DNA of 64,000 bases from Planctomycetota bacterium (lineage in GTDB: Bacteria; Planctomycetota; SZUA-567; H5-PLA8). The stretch lies in contig JACQFI010000045.1 in assembly GCA_016200135.1 (NCBI GenBank), positions 55,668-119,667 on the forward strand, read 5' to 3'. Numbering within the stretch: position 1 is the first letter of the stretch; each line of letters starts with the position of its first letter. The translations under genes were made by a program, and so were the position numbers. The notes under the pieces were generated by a model that did not search any database, was not told the origin of the DNA, and saw only the letters and a program-made list of their open reading frames with translations. Positions 9,234 to 17,051 of this stretch are shown here, one piece after another.

Positions 9234-10337
9234 TCATTTCTTTTCCACGAGCGCGGCATTCGGCGCGTTGCCTGCCCCCGCCGTATGTTTGTAGAAAAAG
9301 ACATTCTTGTCGGGGTGCGTCACCACGACGAACGCGTTTACGCTCGGCGCATAGCGCCAGCGCCCGTAGGTTCCGCCGGAAGGCGTGGGCAGCGGCGCGC
9401 CGGGAACGTCCTTGGCCTCCCAGGTTTTCTTGTCCAAATCGAGCACGTATACTTTGCCGCCACTCCAGCCAACGCATTTGTCGGCCACGGGATCGTAGTC
9501 GAAGCCCGGGCTCGCCTTCGCGACGAACTCTTCCGCGCCTTCCGTGGGCAGCGCCACGCGCGTGAACTTCCCGCCGCGCAAGTCGACCGTGTACGCCTTC
9601 TTGTTGCCCGCCACCACCAGCAGCCCGCGCTTGGCGTCCACCGTTGGCGTCTGCGCGTAATACGCTTCCTGCGAATGCTGTTTCCACGCGTTGGCGTCGT
9701 AATCGTACGAGAAGAGTCCGCCGTTCTCGCACCACCACACCTTCTTCGTCTCCGGGTCGTACGCCGATCCGATCTCGAATCCGGTTTTGCGCTTCGCCGT
9801 GTCGCCGCCGGGCTCGCGATTCTCCCACTTCTTCTTCTCGAAATCGAATGTCCAGGTGAGATTGCATTTCGCGAAGCCGATGCCCCACAGCGAGCCCGCC
9901 GAACCGAAGAAGCGGTCCGCGTGCGCGATGTAATCCAGCCCGCCGTAGGTGTGCCGCGAATTGGGCGTGCCGTCCGCGTTGACTTCCTGGTCTTTCACGG
10001 GCTCGGGGAAAGGCTCGGTAAGCCGCTCCCAGGTGAGCTTGCCGATGTCGAACGCGTACAGTTCGTTGCCGGCATAATCCGCGTGGCCGCCGCCCCATAG
10101 AATCAGGCGGTTGCGCTTCGTATCCAGCGTTCCGCCGCCCCACGCGCAGATTACCGACCCCGATCCGCATACGCCGTCGACTTTCGGGTTCTTGTCCCGC
10201 GGAAAACCCACCGTCCGGAACGAGGTCTTCGGGATCTCTACCCAGGTGTTCGCCGCCGCCGCCGCGGGGCCTTCCGCCGCAAGGCCCGCCGCCGCGTACA
10301 GCGCCGCCGCCAGAATCGGGAACGACTTCGATTTCAT
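9234..10337 (-). CDS. Exported Kelch-like propeller, 367 aa
   Basis: A signal peptide (residues 1-~28, 'FPILAAALYAAAGLAAEGPA') is followed by Kelch-type repeats: 'RNRLILWGGGHADYAG', 'ADRFFGSAGSLWG', 'DPETKKVWWCENGG', 'DYDPVADKCVGWSGGKVYVLDLDKKTWE'. The order 'WGGGHADYAGNELYAFDIGKLTWERL' closely parallels 'FGGGHATTF...YAFDFGTLTWSAL' in the downstream neighbour, which supports paralogy. It is the first structural gene after the GntR-type regulator (36 nt gap), so it is the likeliest direct target of that regulator. A conserved Gly-Gly-Gly-His-Ala-Asp/Thr motif in both paralogues could mark a binding site, but I know of no assigned function. Confidence 0.85.
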   Translation of the reverse strand: MKSKSFPILAAALYAAAGLAAEGPAAAAANTWVEIPKTSFRTVGFPRDKNPKVDGVCGSGSVICAWGGGTLDTKRNRLILWGGGHADYAGNELYAFDIGKLTWERLTEPFPEPVKDQEVNADGTPNSRHTYGGLDYIAHADRFFGSAGSLWGIGFAKCNLTWTFDFEKKKWENREPGGDTAKRKTGFEIGSAYDPETKKVWWCENGGLFSYDYDANAWKQHSQEAYYAQTPTVDAKRGLLVVAGNKKAYTVDLRGGKFTRVALPTEGAEEFVAKASPGFDYDPVADKCVGWSGGKVYVLDLDKKTWEAKDVPGAPLPTPSGGTYGRWRYAPSVNAFVVVTHPDKNVFFYKHTAGAGNAPNAALVEKK

Positions 10338-10373
10338 AACCTGTTCCTTTCGAAAATTTTCCCTGCTTCAAAT

Positions 10374-11468
10374 TTAGTCCGCGCCGTCCCCAAGCAACTG
10401 CGTCGGCACCGCCACGCGCAGCGCCGGCAGCAGCGGTTCGAGCCGCCGCGCTTCCAGCGTCCGCACGATCAGCCGGCCCATCTCCTGCCGCGACCACGCG
10501 ATCAGGTCGAACGCCAGCCCTGCCCAGCGCGTTCCGTGCAGCGCGCGCGCACGCATCTCGGGCGTGCCCCACGCCGCGAGCGCCACATCCTTCCCGGGCT
10601 CCATCCCGCGCGCGGCCAACTCGTCGAAGACGCCTTCCGCCATCTCCAGATGGCTCAGGATTAGCGCCGTCGGTCGATCCTTGCGCGAAAAGAGCGCCGC
10701 TGTGGCCTCGCGCCCGCCCTCGGCGTCGAAGCGCGTGCTCAGCCCGATCCGTCCGCTCTCCAGCACGCCGCGCCGCAACATGGACGCCGAGAACGCTGCG
10801 CGCCGCCGCAGCGGGTGAAAGGCCGGCTCCGCCCACACCACCAGTCCGATCCGCCGGTGCCCCTGCGCCCACAGATGCATCACGGCCTGCTCGGTGCCGC
10901 CGTCGTTGTCCTGGTACACCGCGTCCAGAGCGAGGCCCTCGTGCATGTACTCCACCATCGCCGCGGGAATGCCCTCCGCGAGCAGCGTCTCCGCGACCTC
11001 GCGGTCGAACCACTCCAGCGCCACGCCGCGCAGCCGCGGCCGGAGCGCGCCCTTTAGTTCCTTCACCAGCGATTTCAGCGGCATGCGCGAATGCTGCGCC
11101 TCGAATCCCAGCCGCCCGACTTCCTCCTGCATGCCCTCCCAGATGTGTCGCTCGTGCGCGTTGTCGAAGAGCGGTCGCGCCGTCGGCGCCTGCACGAACA
11201 GGATCAGGTCCTGCTTCGCCCGCGCAAGCGCCCCCACCGCCTTGCCCCCCACCGCCGCCGGCCCGCAGACGTATCCTTTATAAGGTATGCTGCGCAGCAG
11301 GTGCTCATCGCGTAACAGCGCCAAGCAGCGCCGCACCGTCACGCGCGAGACCTTCAGCTTCTTGCACAGCCCCTGCTCCGTGATCAGCCCGTCCCGGCTG
11401 GTCAGGCTCCCCGAGAGCAGCTCCTTGCGGAGCCGTTCGGTACACTGTTCGGTGAGCGTATCGGCCAT
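10374..11468 (-). CDS. GntR/LacI-type transcriptional regulator (364 aa)
   Basis: The ATG at 11468 opens a winged-helix domain (residues ~1-72) of the GntR type: 'LITEQGLCKKLKVSRVTVRRCLALL' with the turn at 'KVSRVTVRR' and the wing ending 'KGYVCGP'. Residues ~85-364 resemble the periplasmic-binding-protein fold used by LacI-family regulators ('GHRRIGLVVWAE', 'RPTALILSHLEMAEGVFDELAARG'), an arrangement known from AraR-like GntR regulators of sugar utilisation. It heads the minus-strand operon of exported propellers and probably senses a carbohydrate-like ligand; that is inference. A perfect 14-bp palindrome lies 22 nt upstream of the start and may be its own operator. Confidence 0.87.
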   Translation of the reverse strand: MADTLTEQCTERLRKELLSGSLTSRDGLITEQGLCKKLKVSRVTVRRCLALLRDEHLLRSIPYKGYVCGPAAVGGKAVGALARAKQDLILFVQAPTARPLFDNAHERHIWEGMQEEVGRLGFEAQHSRMPLKSLVKELKGALRPRLRGVALEWFDREVAETLLAEGIPAAMVEYMHEGLALDAVYQDNDGGTEQAVMHLWAQGHRRIGLVVWAEPAFHPLRRRAAFSASMLRRGVLESGRIGLSTRFDAEGGREATAALFSRKDRPTALILSHLEMAEGVFDELAARGMEPGKDVALAAWGTPEMRARALHGTRWAGLAFDLIAWSRQEMGRLIVRTLEARRLEPLLPALRVAVPTQLLGDGAD

Positions 11469-11489
11469 GGGTATCCTTATATCTAAACT

Positions 11490-11503
11490 TAATACTAGTA
11501 TTA
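11490..11503. promoter_or_regulatory. Perfect 14-bp palindrome, candidate operator of the GntR-type gene
   Basis: TAATACTAGTATTA is a perfect palindrome in an AT-rich stretch just upstream of the regulator's start codon. Winged-helix dimers bind such sites, so autoregulation of the 11468-1 operon is plausible. I did not find a second copy upstream of the other GntR-type gene. Confidence 0.45.
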
Positions 11504-11550
11504 CATACACCGCAGAACGGCCTATGGCAACAAAAATGGTTTTCAGGATA

Positions 11551-11657
11551 ACGGGTTGGCTAGTGGACTGGTTTTCTCGTTCACTGGTTGACCATAACCC
11601 TCAAGCGCCCTTGCCGTTAACCAGCTAACGAGCAAACCAGCCAACGTGTTAACCAGG
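11551..11657. repeat. Inverted pair of AACCAGC-type repeats
   Basis: The left arm (11551-11593) carries 'GGTTGGCTAGTGGACTGGTT...CACTGGTTGACC' and the right arm (11616-11657) carries 'TTAACCAGCTAACGAG' and 'AAACCAGCCAACG', the same words on the opposite strand. Related single-arm or mixed copies occur near 18145, 19258, 28300 and 31094, always between genes. Confidence 0.65.
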
Positions 11658-11860
11658 TTTCGTCCCGTAGGGACGAACCGAGAATAACCCAGCCATTTAT
11701 GGTTGGGAACGAAAGCGCACACCAAAGCCAAGTCCCGTTAGGGACGGCTGAGCGCCCCAGCGAAGGACTCAGCCGTCCCTGCGGGACTGGTCCTTTGTAA
11801 TCGCGCTTATTCCCAGCGATAAATCGTTGGGCTAATCTCACGGCGTCCCTACGGGACGCT
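11656..11860. repeat. Array of five small hairpins (REP-like)
   Basis: Successive palindromes: 11656-11679 (GTTTCGTCCC/GGGACGAAC), 11688-11707 (CCCAGCCAT/ATGGTTGGG), arms 11731-11752 with 11768-11788 (AGTCCCGTTAGGGACGGCTGAG and its inverse), 11812-11831 (CCCAGCGAT/ATCGTTGGG) and 11843-11859 (GCGTCCC/GGGACGC). Words alternate between a GTCCC/GGGAC type and a CCCAGC/GTTGGG type. Such arrays are often mis-called as small proteins. They resemble REP/BIME elements that are moved by RAYT transposases, but no RAYT gene is in the window. Confidence 0.65.
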
Positions 11861-11961
11861 CATGGAGGCACCTCGGCGTGCTCCCAACCACTCCAAAATC
11901 TAAAATCCTATCCCGCATTCCCGCTCTTGCCCCCGCTCGCCCGCACGTGTATCACGTCCCC

Positions 11962-12936
11962 ATGGCCCAAGCCGCCGGCGCGACGCTCGAACGGCCCTTC
12001 TCCCGCGAGAAGCTCGACGGCGACACGCGTTTCCTTGACCCTAAGATCGCGGCCTCCGTCGCCAACCTCGAACTCGTCGCGCGTTTCATCGTCGAAGGCT
12101 TCCTCATTGGCTTGCATAAGTCGCCGTATCATGGCTTCTCCAGCGAGTTCGCCTCGTACCGCAAGTACGCCAAGGGTGACCCGTTCAAGTTCATCGACTG
12201 GAAGGTCGCCGCCAAGACCGACCGTCTCTACATCAAGCAGTTTGAAGAGCATACCAACACGCGCTGCTACCTGCTCGTGGATGCTTCGGGCAGCATGAGC
12301 TTCGGGGGCGACGGCGCGCGCGTGGACGGCGGCGTCTCCAAGGGCATCGCAAAGTGGCTTTACGCGCGCAACCTCGCCGCGGCGATGGCGTACCTCATGA
12401 TCAAGCAGGGCGACGCGGTGGGCTTAGGTATTTTCCGCTCGGGCGCGGCTGATTTTCTCCCGCCGCGCGGTGGCAACGTCCATCTGCACGCGCTTTACAC
12501 CGTGCTGGGCAAGGCCGCGCCCGCGGAACTCACCGACACCGAAAAGGGCCTGGCGGGCCTGCCCGAGCGCCTCGCGCGCCGCGGCCTCGTGGTGATCTTG
12601 AGCGACCTGCTGGACAAGCCCGAGAAGATCATCGCGGGCCTGAAGGGCTTCCGCGTGCGCCGCCACGAAGTCATCCTCTTCCATCTGCTCGCGCCGGAAG
12701 AACGCGAGTTCCCCTACCGGGAGAACATCGAGTTCGTCGACGCCGAGACGGGCCAGACGATCACGGCTCAGGGGAGTTACATTGCCGACGCCTACAAAAA
12801 AGCGATGAACGAACACCTCGAGACCGTCCGCCGTTTCTGCCGCGAGAACGACATCGACTTCGTCCCGCTCACCAGCGACGAACTCCTCTCCACCGCGCTC
12901 CTCGCCTACCTCAACAAGCGCCAGCGCGTAAGCTGA
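11962..12936 (+). CDS. DUF58 domain protein with VWA-like fold, 324 aa
   Basis: The ATG at 11962 is preferred because conserved sequence begins soon after; no strong Shine-Dalgarno is visible. The DUF58 hallmark is clear at about residues 62-80: 'YRKYAKGDPFKFIDWKVAAK', followed by 'LYIKQFEEHTNTRCYLLVDASGSM', a MIDAS-type D-x-S-x-S motif at about residue 105. Family members are usually encoded next to a MoxR AAA+ ATPase and act as metal-dependent adaptor or chaperone partners. Here no moxR lies nearby, which is atypical; the partner may be elsewhere on the genome. No membrane segment is evident. The downstream neighbours (cyclase-repeat and coiled-coil proteins) are on the other strand. Confidence 0.9.
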   Translation: MAQAAGATLERPFSREKLDGDTRFLDPKIAASVANLELVARFIVEGFLIGLHKSPYHGFSSEFASYRKYAKGDPFKFIDWKVAAKTDRLYIKQFEEHTNTRCYLLVDASGSMSFGGDGARVDGGVSKGIAKWLYARNLAAAMAYLMIKQGDAVGLGIFRSGAADFLPPRGGNVHLHALYTVLGKAAPAELTDTEKGLAGLPERLARRGLVVILSDLLDKPEKIIAGLKGFRVRRHEVILFHLLAPEEREFPYRENIEFVDAETGQTITAQGSYIADAYKKAMNEHLETVRRFCRENDIDFVPLTSDELLSTALLAYLNKRQRVS

Positions 12937-13103
12937 CCTATGGGCCACGCACCGCGGTTTAGAAACCTCTATCGCCACCAAAGATATTCAGAAACGGGTG
13001 AGGGGGCTAGTGTACTTGCAGGAGGCTCACGCTCCCGCCCACGCGGGCGAAGGAGAAGGGATGTTCGAGCATTCAGACGCGATGTACGAGCAATCTTCAG
13101 GCA

Positions 13104-13130
13104 ACAAAAAAGGACGGCCACTGGCCGTCC
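13104..13130 (-). terminator. Rho-independent terminator
   Basis: Reading the minus strand, the near-perfect stem GGACGGCCA/TGGCCGTCC (13112-13130) is followed by TTTTTTGTTGCC. It lies 28 bases past the stop of the cyclase-repeat gene, as expected for its terminator. Confidence 0.85.
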
Positions 13131-13157
13131 CTGAATTCGGTTCCCCGAATCCTGCCC

Positions 13158-14225
13158 CTACCGCTGGTAAATCGGCAGATACCGGTACGGAATCCCCAGC
13201 ACCAGCGTGCACATGCCCGTGCTCCACACGCCGTAGCCGCTGTCCGCGTTGAACTGCCCGCGCGCCTGGCCGGCCTTGGCCTGCTTGGAGATCATCGCCT
13301 TCGAGATGTCCGGATACCACTTCATCCAGTACGCCTTGAACTTTTCGCCCTGCCCGCCGGCCTGGTACATCGCCTGCGCCGCGTAGTAGTGCCCATACAC
13401 GAACCACTGCGTGTCCTGCTTGCGCTCGCGGGTCTTCATCAGGTAATCGAGGCCGTCCTTCAGGCTGTTGGCCTTGTAGTGCCCGCAGAGCATGAGACTC
13501 ATCAGGCCCGCCGCCGTAGTGGACCAGCTCTTCTGTCCGTGCGGCGTGTAGGAGAAGCCCGCCAGCCCTTCGTTGTCCTTCGGCGAGCGGCAGCTCTCGA
13601 CGTACTTGATCGCGCGTTCGATCGTCTCCTTCGGGACCGCGATGCCCGCGTCCTTCGCCGAACGCAGCGCGAGGAGTTCCATCACGGTCACGGAGAGGTC
13701 GTCGTCGGAGATCTTCGGCTGGTAGCGCCAGCCGCCCTTGTCGTTCTGCGTGCGCACGATCAGGTCGATGGCCTTCTTCAGCTTGTCGTAGATACGCTTG
13801 TCCTGCGTGTGGCCCCAGGCTTCGGAGAGGCAGATGGACGCCAGTCCGTGCTGGTACATCACGTGCTGTTCCTGCTGGCCCTTAAAGAGGAGCCCGGACG
13901 GCTGCGCGCAGGAAAGAATGTAATCGATGCCCTTCGCGACGTTCTTCCCGTACGGACCTTCGCCCGGCAAGTTTCCGTTCACCATCCAGGCAAGCACGCC
14001 CGAGGCTGTGATTCCCGCGCCTTGCCCGTATGCGCCGCTGAACGACCCGTCCGCGCGCTGCTGGCTGGCCAGCCATTGCTGCGCGAGCTGGATCGAGGCC
14101 TTGCCTTCGTGGGTGAGTTCCACCTCGCCGGAGTTCGAGGCGCGCGCCACGCCCGCCGAACCCAACAGAAAGCACCCGGCTAGCGCAAAGGCCGCCGCAA
14201 ATCGCGCGTTCAGGTTGCCGGTCAT
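13158..14225 (-). CDS. Exported prenyltransferase/squalene-cyclase-repeat protein, 355 aa
   Basis: The signal peptide (residues ~1-30, cleavage plausible at ASA-type 'ARASN') precedes an alpha/alpha-barrel with recurring QW-like and Gly-rich motifs: 'QQWLASQQRADGSFSGAYGQGAG', 'IDLIVRTQNDKGGWRYQP', 'SAKDAGIAVPKETIERAIKYV', 'GYGVWSTGMCTLVLG'. These Q-x-x-D-G-S/G-W motifs define the terpenoid-cyclase/prenyltransferase fold. The catalytic D-x-D-D-T-A motif of squalene-hopene cyclases is not visible, so I do not call it a cyclase; in planctomycetes many such exported proteins exist with unknown function. It is close to the DUF58 gene (convergent) and 32 nt downstream of the coiled-coil gene on the same strand, so the two could be co-transcribed. 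Confidence 0.85.
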   Translation of the reverse strand: MTGNLNARFAAAFALAGCFLLGSAGVARASNSGEVELTHEGKASIQLAQQWLASQQRADGSFSGAYGQGAGITASGVLAWMVNGNLPGEGPYGKNVAKGIDYILSCAQPSGLLFKGQQEQHVMYQHGLASICLSEAWGHTQDKRIYDKLKKAIDLIVRTQNDKGGWRYQPKISDDDLSVTVMELLALRSAKDAGIAVPKETIERAIKYVESCRSPKDNEGLAGFSYTPHGQKSWSTTAAGLMSLMLCGHYKANSLKDGLDYLMKTRERKQDTQWFVYGHYYAAQAMYQAGGQGEKFKAYWMKWYPDISKAMISKQAKAGQARGQFNADSGYGVWSTGMCTLVLGIPYRYLPIYQR

Positions 14226-14257
14226 GAATACTCCCGTTTAACGGCGTGCCGCAGGGC

Positions 14258-16777
14258 TTAGGGCTGCTTCTCGCCCGCCAGGTTCTGGTAGTACAGCTTG
14301 ATCTGCTTCTGGTATTTGCTCGGGAACTTCTGTTTCAGCGCCTGCTCGACATCGGCGCGGTCGCGCGGCGGCAGCGTCACGTTCCAGTTCGCGTCCTTCT
14401 CGCCCGAGGCGACCTTGCCGTACTGGAAGCTGCCCACGCCGCGCTGGCTGTCCTTGCTCTCCTTCGCCTGGCTCGGCGTCATGGACATCTGCGGCGGCTG
14501 GTTCTGCTGCTGTTGCTGCTGCGCCTGAGCCATCGCCTGCGCCATAGACTGCTGCGCCTGCTGCATGGCTTGCATCGCCTGTTGCTGCGCCTGATTCGCC
14601 TGCTGCTGCTGGCCCTGCTGCATCGCCTGCTGGGCCTGCTGCATCGCCTGCTGCGCCTGCTGCATCGCCTGCTGCGCCTGCTGGGGCATCATCTGGCCCT
14701 GCTGCTGCGCCTGCTGTGCCATCTGGCCCTGCTGTTGCGCCATCTGCGCCATCTGCTCGGCATTGGCCTGCTGGGTCTGCTGGTTCATCTGCTGTTCCTG
14801 CTGCGCGAGTTGCTCCAACATCTGCATCTCGGCCTGCATCGCGGCGGCCGGATCCATCTTTGCCATTTCCGCCAGCGTCGCTTTCTGTGCGTCCTGGAGC
14901 GCGTTCATCGCCTGCTGCTCGGCCTTCTGCGCTTGCTGCGGCGCCTGGTTGGCGAGCTGCTGCGCGGCTTGCTGCATCGCCTGCTGCGCCTGCTGCATGG
15001 ACTGCTGCGCCGAGGGTTGTTCCATCGACTGGGCTTGCGCTTCCATCTGCTGGGCCTGCTGCGCCTGCTCGTGTTGTCCGGCGGCCTCGGCGGCTTTCTG
15101 CGCGGCCTCGGCGGCCTTCTCCGCCGCTTCCGCGGCCTTCTTGGCTTCCGCCTGCGCCTGCTCCTTCTTGCCCTGCTCCTGCGCCTGCTTGGAAGCTTCC
15201 GCGTGCTGCTGCGCCTGCGCCGCGTCCTGCTTGGCTTCCTGCGCGGCCTGCTGCGCCTGCTGGGCGGCTTCCTGTTTCTGTTGGGCGTTCTCGGCCTTCT
15301 GCTGCTGCGCCTGTTCCGCGTTCTTCTGCGCCTGCTGCTGCGACTGCTGGGCCTGCTGTTCGGCCTGCTGCGCGAGCTGCGCGGCCTGCTGCGCCTGCTC
15401 GGCGGCCGTCTTCTCCGCTTCCTTCGGCATCTCTTCCGCGGCCTTCTGGGCATCCTGTGCGAGCTGGTTCTCGGGCTTGGCGAGCTGGTTCGCGTCCTCA
15501 GCTTTGGACTTCTCGGTCTGGTCCTTGATCTCCTGCTGCTTGTTCAGCATGTCGTTGATCTTGTCGAGCTGGTTCGCGAGCTCCTGCATCTTCTCCTGTT
15601 CGTTCTCCGCCTTCGCCAAGTCCTGCTCGGTCTTCTTGATCGCTTCGTTGATCGCGTCGAGCACCTTCTCCTGGTTCTTCTGCGCCTCGGGCGTCTTGTC
15701 CTGGGCGATCTGATTCTTCGCCTCGTCGGACTTCTTCTGCGCGTCCGCCAGCTTCTGGTCGTCCTTATGGTCGTTCAGCGCTTCCGAGACCTTGCCCTGC
15801 TCCTGTGCCGCCTCGGTGACGGCCTTGTCGTCCTTCGGATCCAGCGCCTTGGTGGAGGCCATCGCCTCTTCCTGGGCTTTCTTCGCCGCGTTCAGGTCCT
15901 TCAGCTTGTCCTCGAGCTGGCTGGTTTTGTCCGTGGCCTTGTCGAGTTGCTTGTCGGCGTCTTTAAGCGCCGCCAGCGTCTGCTCCTGCTTCTCTTCGGC
16001 TTTGTTGAGTTTGTTGTCGGCGATCTCGTTGGCCGCCTCGTTCGACTTCTGCTGCGCCTGGGCCTTCTCGATCTTGTCCAGCGCCTTCTCCACGTTCTTC
16101 GCCGCGTCCGGATCGGCGTCCTTCATGTTCTGGACCTGCTCCTTCAGTTCCTTGGTCGCCTTGTTCAGCTCTTCTGCGGCTTCCTTCTGTTTGTCGGCGG
16201 CCTCGGCCAAGGCGCGCTTCTCGTCCTCGGTGAGCTGGCTCTGGGGCTTGCCTTCCAGTTTCTCCTGCGTGACCTTTGTCTCCTTCACCTTCTCCAGCGC
16301 CGCCGCCTGCTTCTTGATCGCGTCGCTCAGCACCTTCCGCGTCGCCGCGGGCGCTAGATCCTTCTGTACGTTCTTCAGGATCGCCGAGAGATCTTTCACC
16401 ACCTGGTCCATGTTCACCAGGCCGCCCTTCAGGTCGTCCTTCGACCCCGAGCGCAACTGGTCGATGATCTGCGGTACCGTCTTGCCGGAGATGTCGTTAA
16501 GCTTGTCGGTCGACTGCTTGACCTTGTCCTTGCCCTGGATCTCGACGTTTATGTTCTCGCGTGCTTCTTCGAGCAGATTGATCAGGTCTTCGGCCGTGTG
16601 GTTCATCTGTTCGCCGAGCTTGCGCTGCGGGGCCTGGATCGGCTTGGTCGTCTTAGGGGCCTCGGGCTTCGGCGCGTCGGTCTTCGCCTCGTCCGCGCTC
16701 GCCACCTGTGTGCTCAGCGCCCAGATCGCTGCGGCCGCCAACCCGATGCTCAATACCTGCTTGCACGCCTTGAACAT
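14258..16777 (-). CDS. Exported Gln/Ala-rich coiled-coil protein, 839 aa
   Basis: The start at 16777 (MFKACKQ) has GGAG 6 nt upstream and begins a signal peptide ending near 'TQVASADEA'. Residues ~50-440 are Lys/Glu/Asp/Ala-rich with heptad spacing and predict a long coiled coil. Residues ~440-760 are dominated by Q-Q-A-Q, A-Q-Q-A and M-Q-Q-A-Q words (for example 'QQAMQQAQQAMQ'), with 'AEAAKKAAEAAEKAAEAA'-like heptads. The last ~90 residues return to mixed composition ('KYQKQIKLYYQNLAGEK'). No catalytic domain is visible. Extreme codon repetition (CAG/GCG) makes this a hotspot for slippage. A structural or scaffold role in the periplasm is an inference from composition only. Confidence 0.85.
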   Translation of the reverse strand: MFKACKQVLSIGLAAAAIWALSTQVASADEAKTDAPKPEAPKTTKPIQAPQRKLGEQMNHTAEDLINLLEEARENINVEIQGKDKVKQSTDKLNDISGKTVPQIIDQLRSGSKDDLKGGLVNMDQVVKDLSAILKNVQKDLAPAATRKVLSDAIKKQAAALEKVKETKVTQEKLEGKPQSQLTEDEKRALAEAADKQKEAAEELNKATKELKEQVQNMKDADPDAAKNVEKALDKIEKAQAQQKSNEAANEIADNKLNKAEEKQEQTLAALKDADKQLDKATDKTSQLEDKLKDLNAAKKAQEEAMASTKALDPKDDKAVTEAAQEQGKVSEALNDHKDDQKLADAQKKSDEAKNQIAQDKTPEAQKNQEKVLDAINEAIKKTEQDLAKAENEQEKMQELANQLDKINDMLNKQQEIKDQTEKSKAEDANQLAKPENQLAQDAQKAAEEMPKEAEKTAAEQAQQAAQLAQQAEQQAQQSQQQAQKNAEQAQQQKAENAQQKQEAAQQAQQAAQEAKQDAAQAQQHAEASKQAQEQGKKEQAQAEAKKAAEAAEKAAEAAQKAAEAAGQHEQAQQAQQMEAQAQSMEQPSAQQSMQQAQQAMQQAAQQLANQAPQQAQKAEQQAMNALQDAQKATLAEMAKMDPAAAMQAEMQMLEQLAQQEQQMNQQTQQANAEQMAQMAQQQGQMAQQAQQQGQMMPQQAQQAMQQAQQAMQQAQQAMQQGQQQQANQAQQQAMQAMQQAQQSMAQAMAQAQQQQQQNQPPQMSMTPSQAKESKDSQRGVGSFQYGKVASGEKDANWNVTLPPRDRADVEQALKQKFPSKYQKQIKLYYQNLAGEKQP

Positions 16778-16894
16778 GTGCATCTCCTGGTTGTTGCTGT
16801 CTTTACTACCCAATCGAGGGCAGACACTTGGATTACACCGTAATCCCACACCGTGCGGTCTCTTTTCGGGATGTATTTAAGGAGAGTTCCTTTC

Positions 16895-16945
16895 ATGAAG
16901 CTGAATCAAATTTCCACCCAGTTTATTAGCCGATTATCAACATAA
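16895..16945 (+). CDS. Possible 16-codon leader peptide
   Basis: AAGGAGAG followed 8 nt later by ATG opens a 16-codon frame (MKLNQISTQFISRLST, stop TAA) in the AT-rich divergent promoter region between the coiled-coil gene and the retropepsin-like gene. The Shine-Dalgarno is stronger than that of many real genes here. It may be a regulatory leader, a truncated gene, or chance. Confidence 0.25.
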   Translation: MKLNQISTQFISRLST

Positions 16946-17051
16946 CTCTTTAATTTTAAAAGGGTTGAAGCTAGAATCACAGGCGCGACGGAAATTCCTC
17001 ACAGGCGCGCCTGAAGTTCGTCCTCTGTTGGACTGCGCGGGAGGCAAAACG

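Noticed and set aside
9217..11013. 598-codon minus frame spanning the Kelch and regulator genes
   Set aside because: It crosses two gene boundaries and shows antisense/out-of-frame composition; the Kelch-like and GntR frames have family motifs, signal peptide and ribosome sites.
11543..11841. Two overlapping small minus frames in the hairpin array
   Set aside because: Their translations come from the palindromic REP-like DNA and match the usual false 'hypothetical' proteins of such arrays.
13158..14225. Squalene-hopene cyclase
   Set aside because: The fold repeats are present but the length is half and the catalytic Asp-rich motif is absent; it is also exported.
14246..16357. 703-codon plus-strand frame of almost pure Leu/Arg/His words
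   Set aside because: It is the antisense of the Gln/Ala-rich coiled-coil gene; the Leu-rich text follows from the complement of CAG/GCG repeats.
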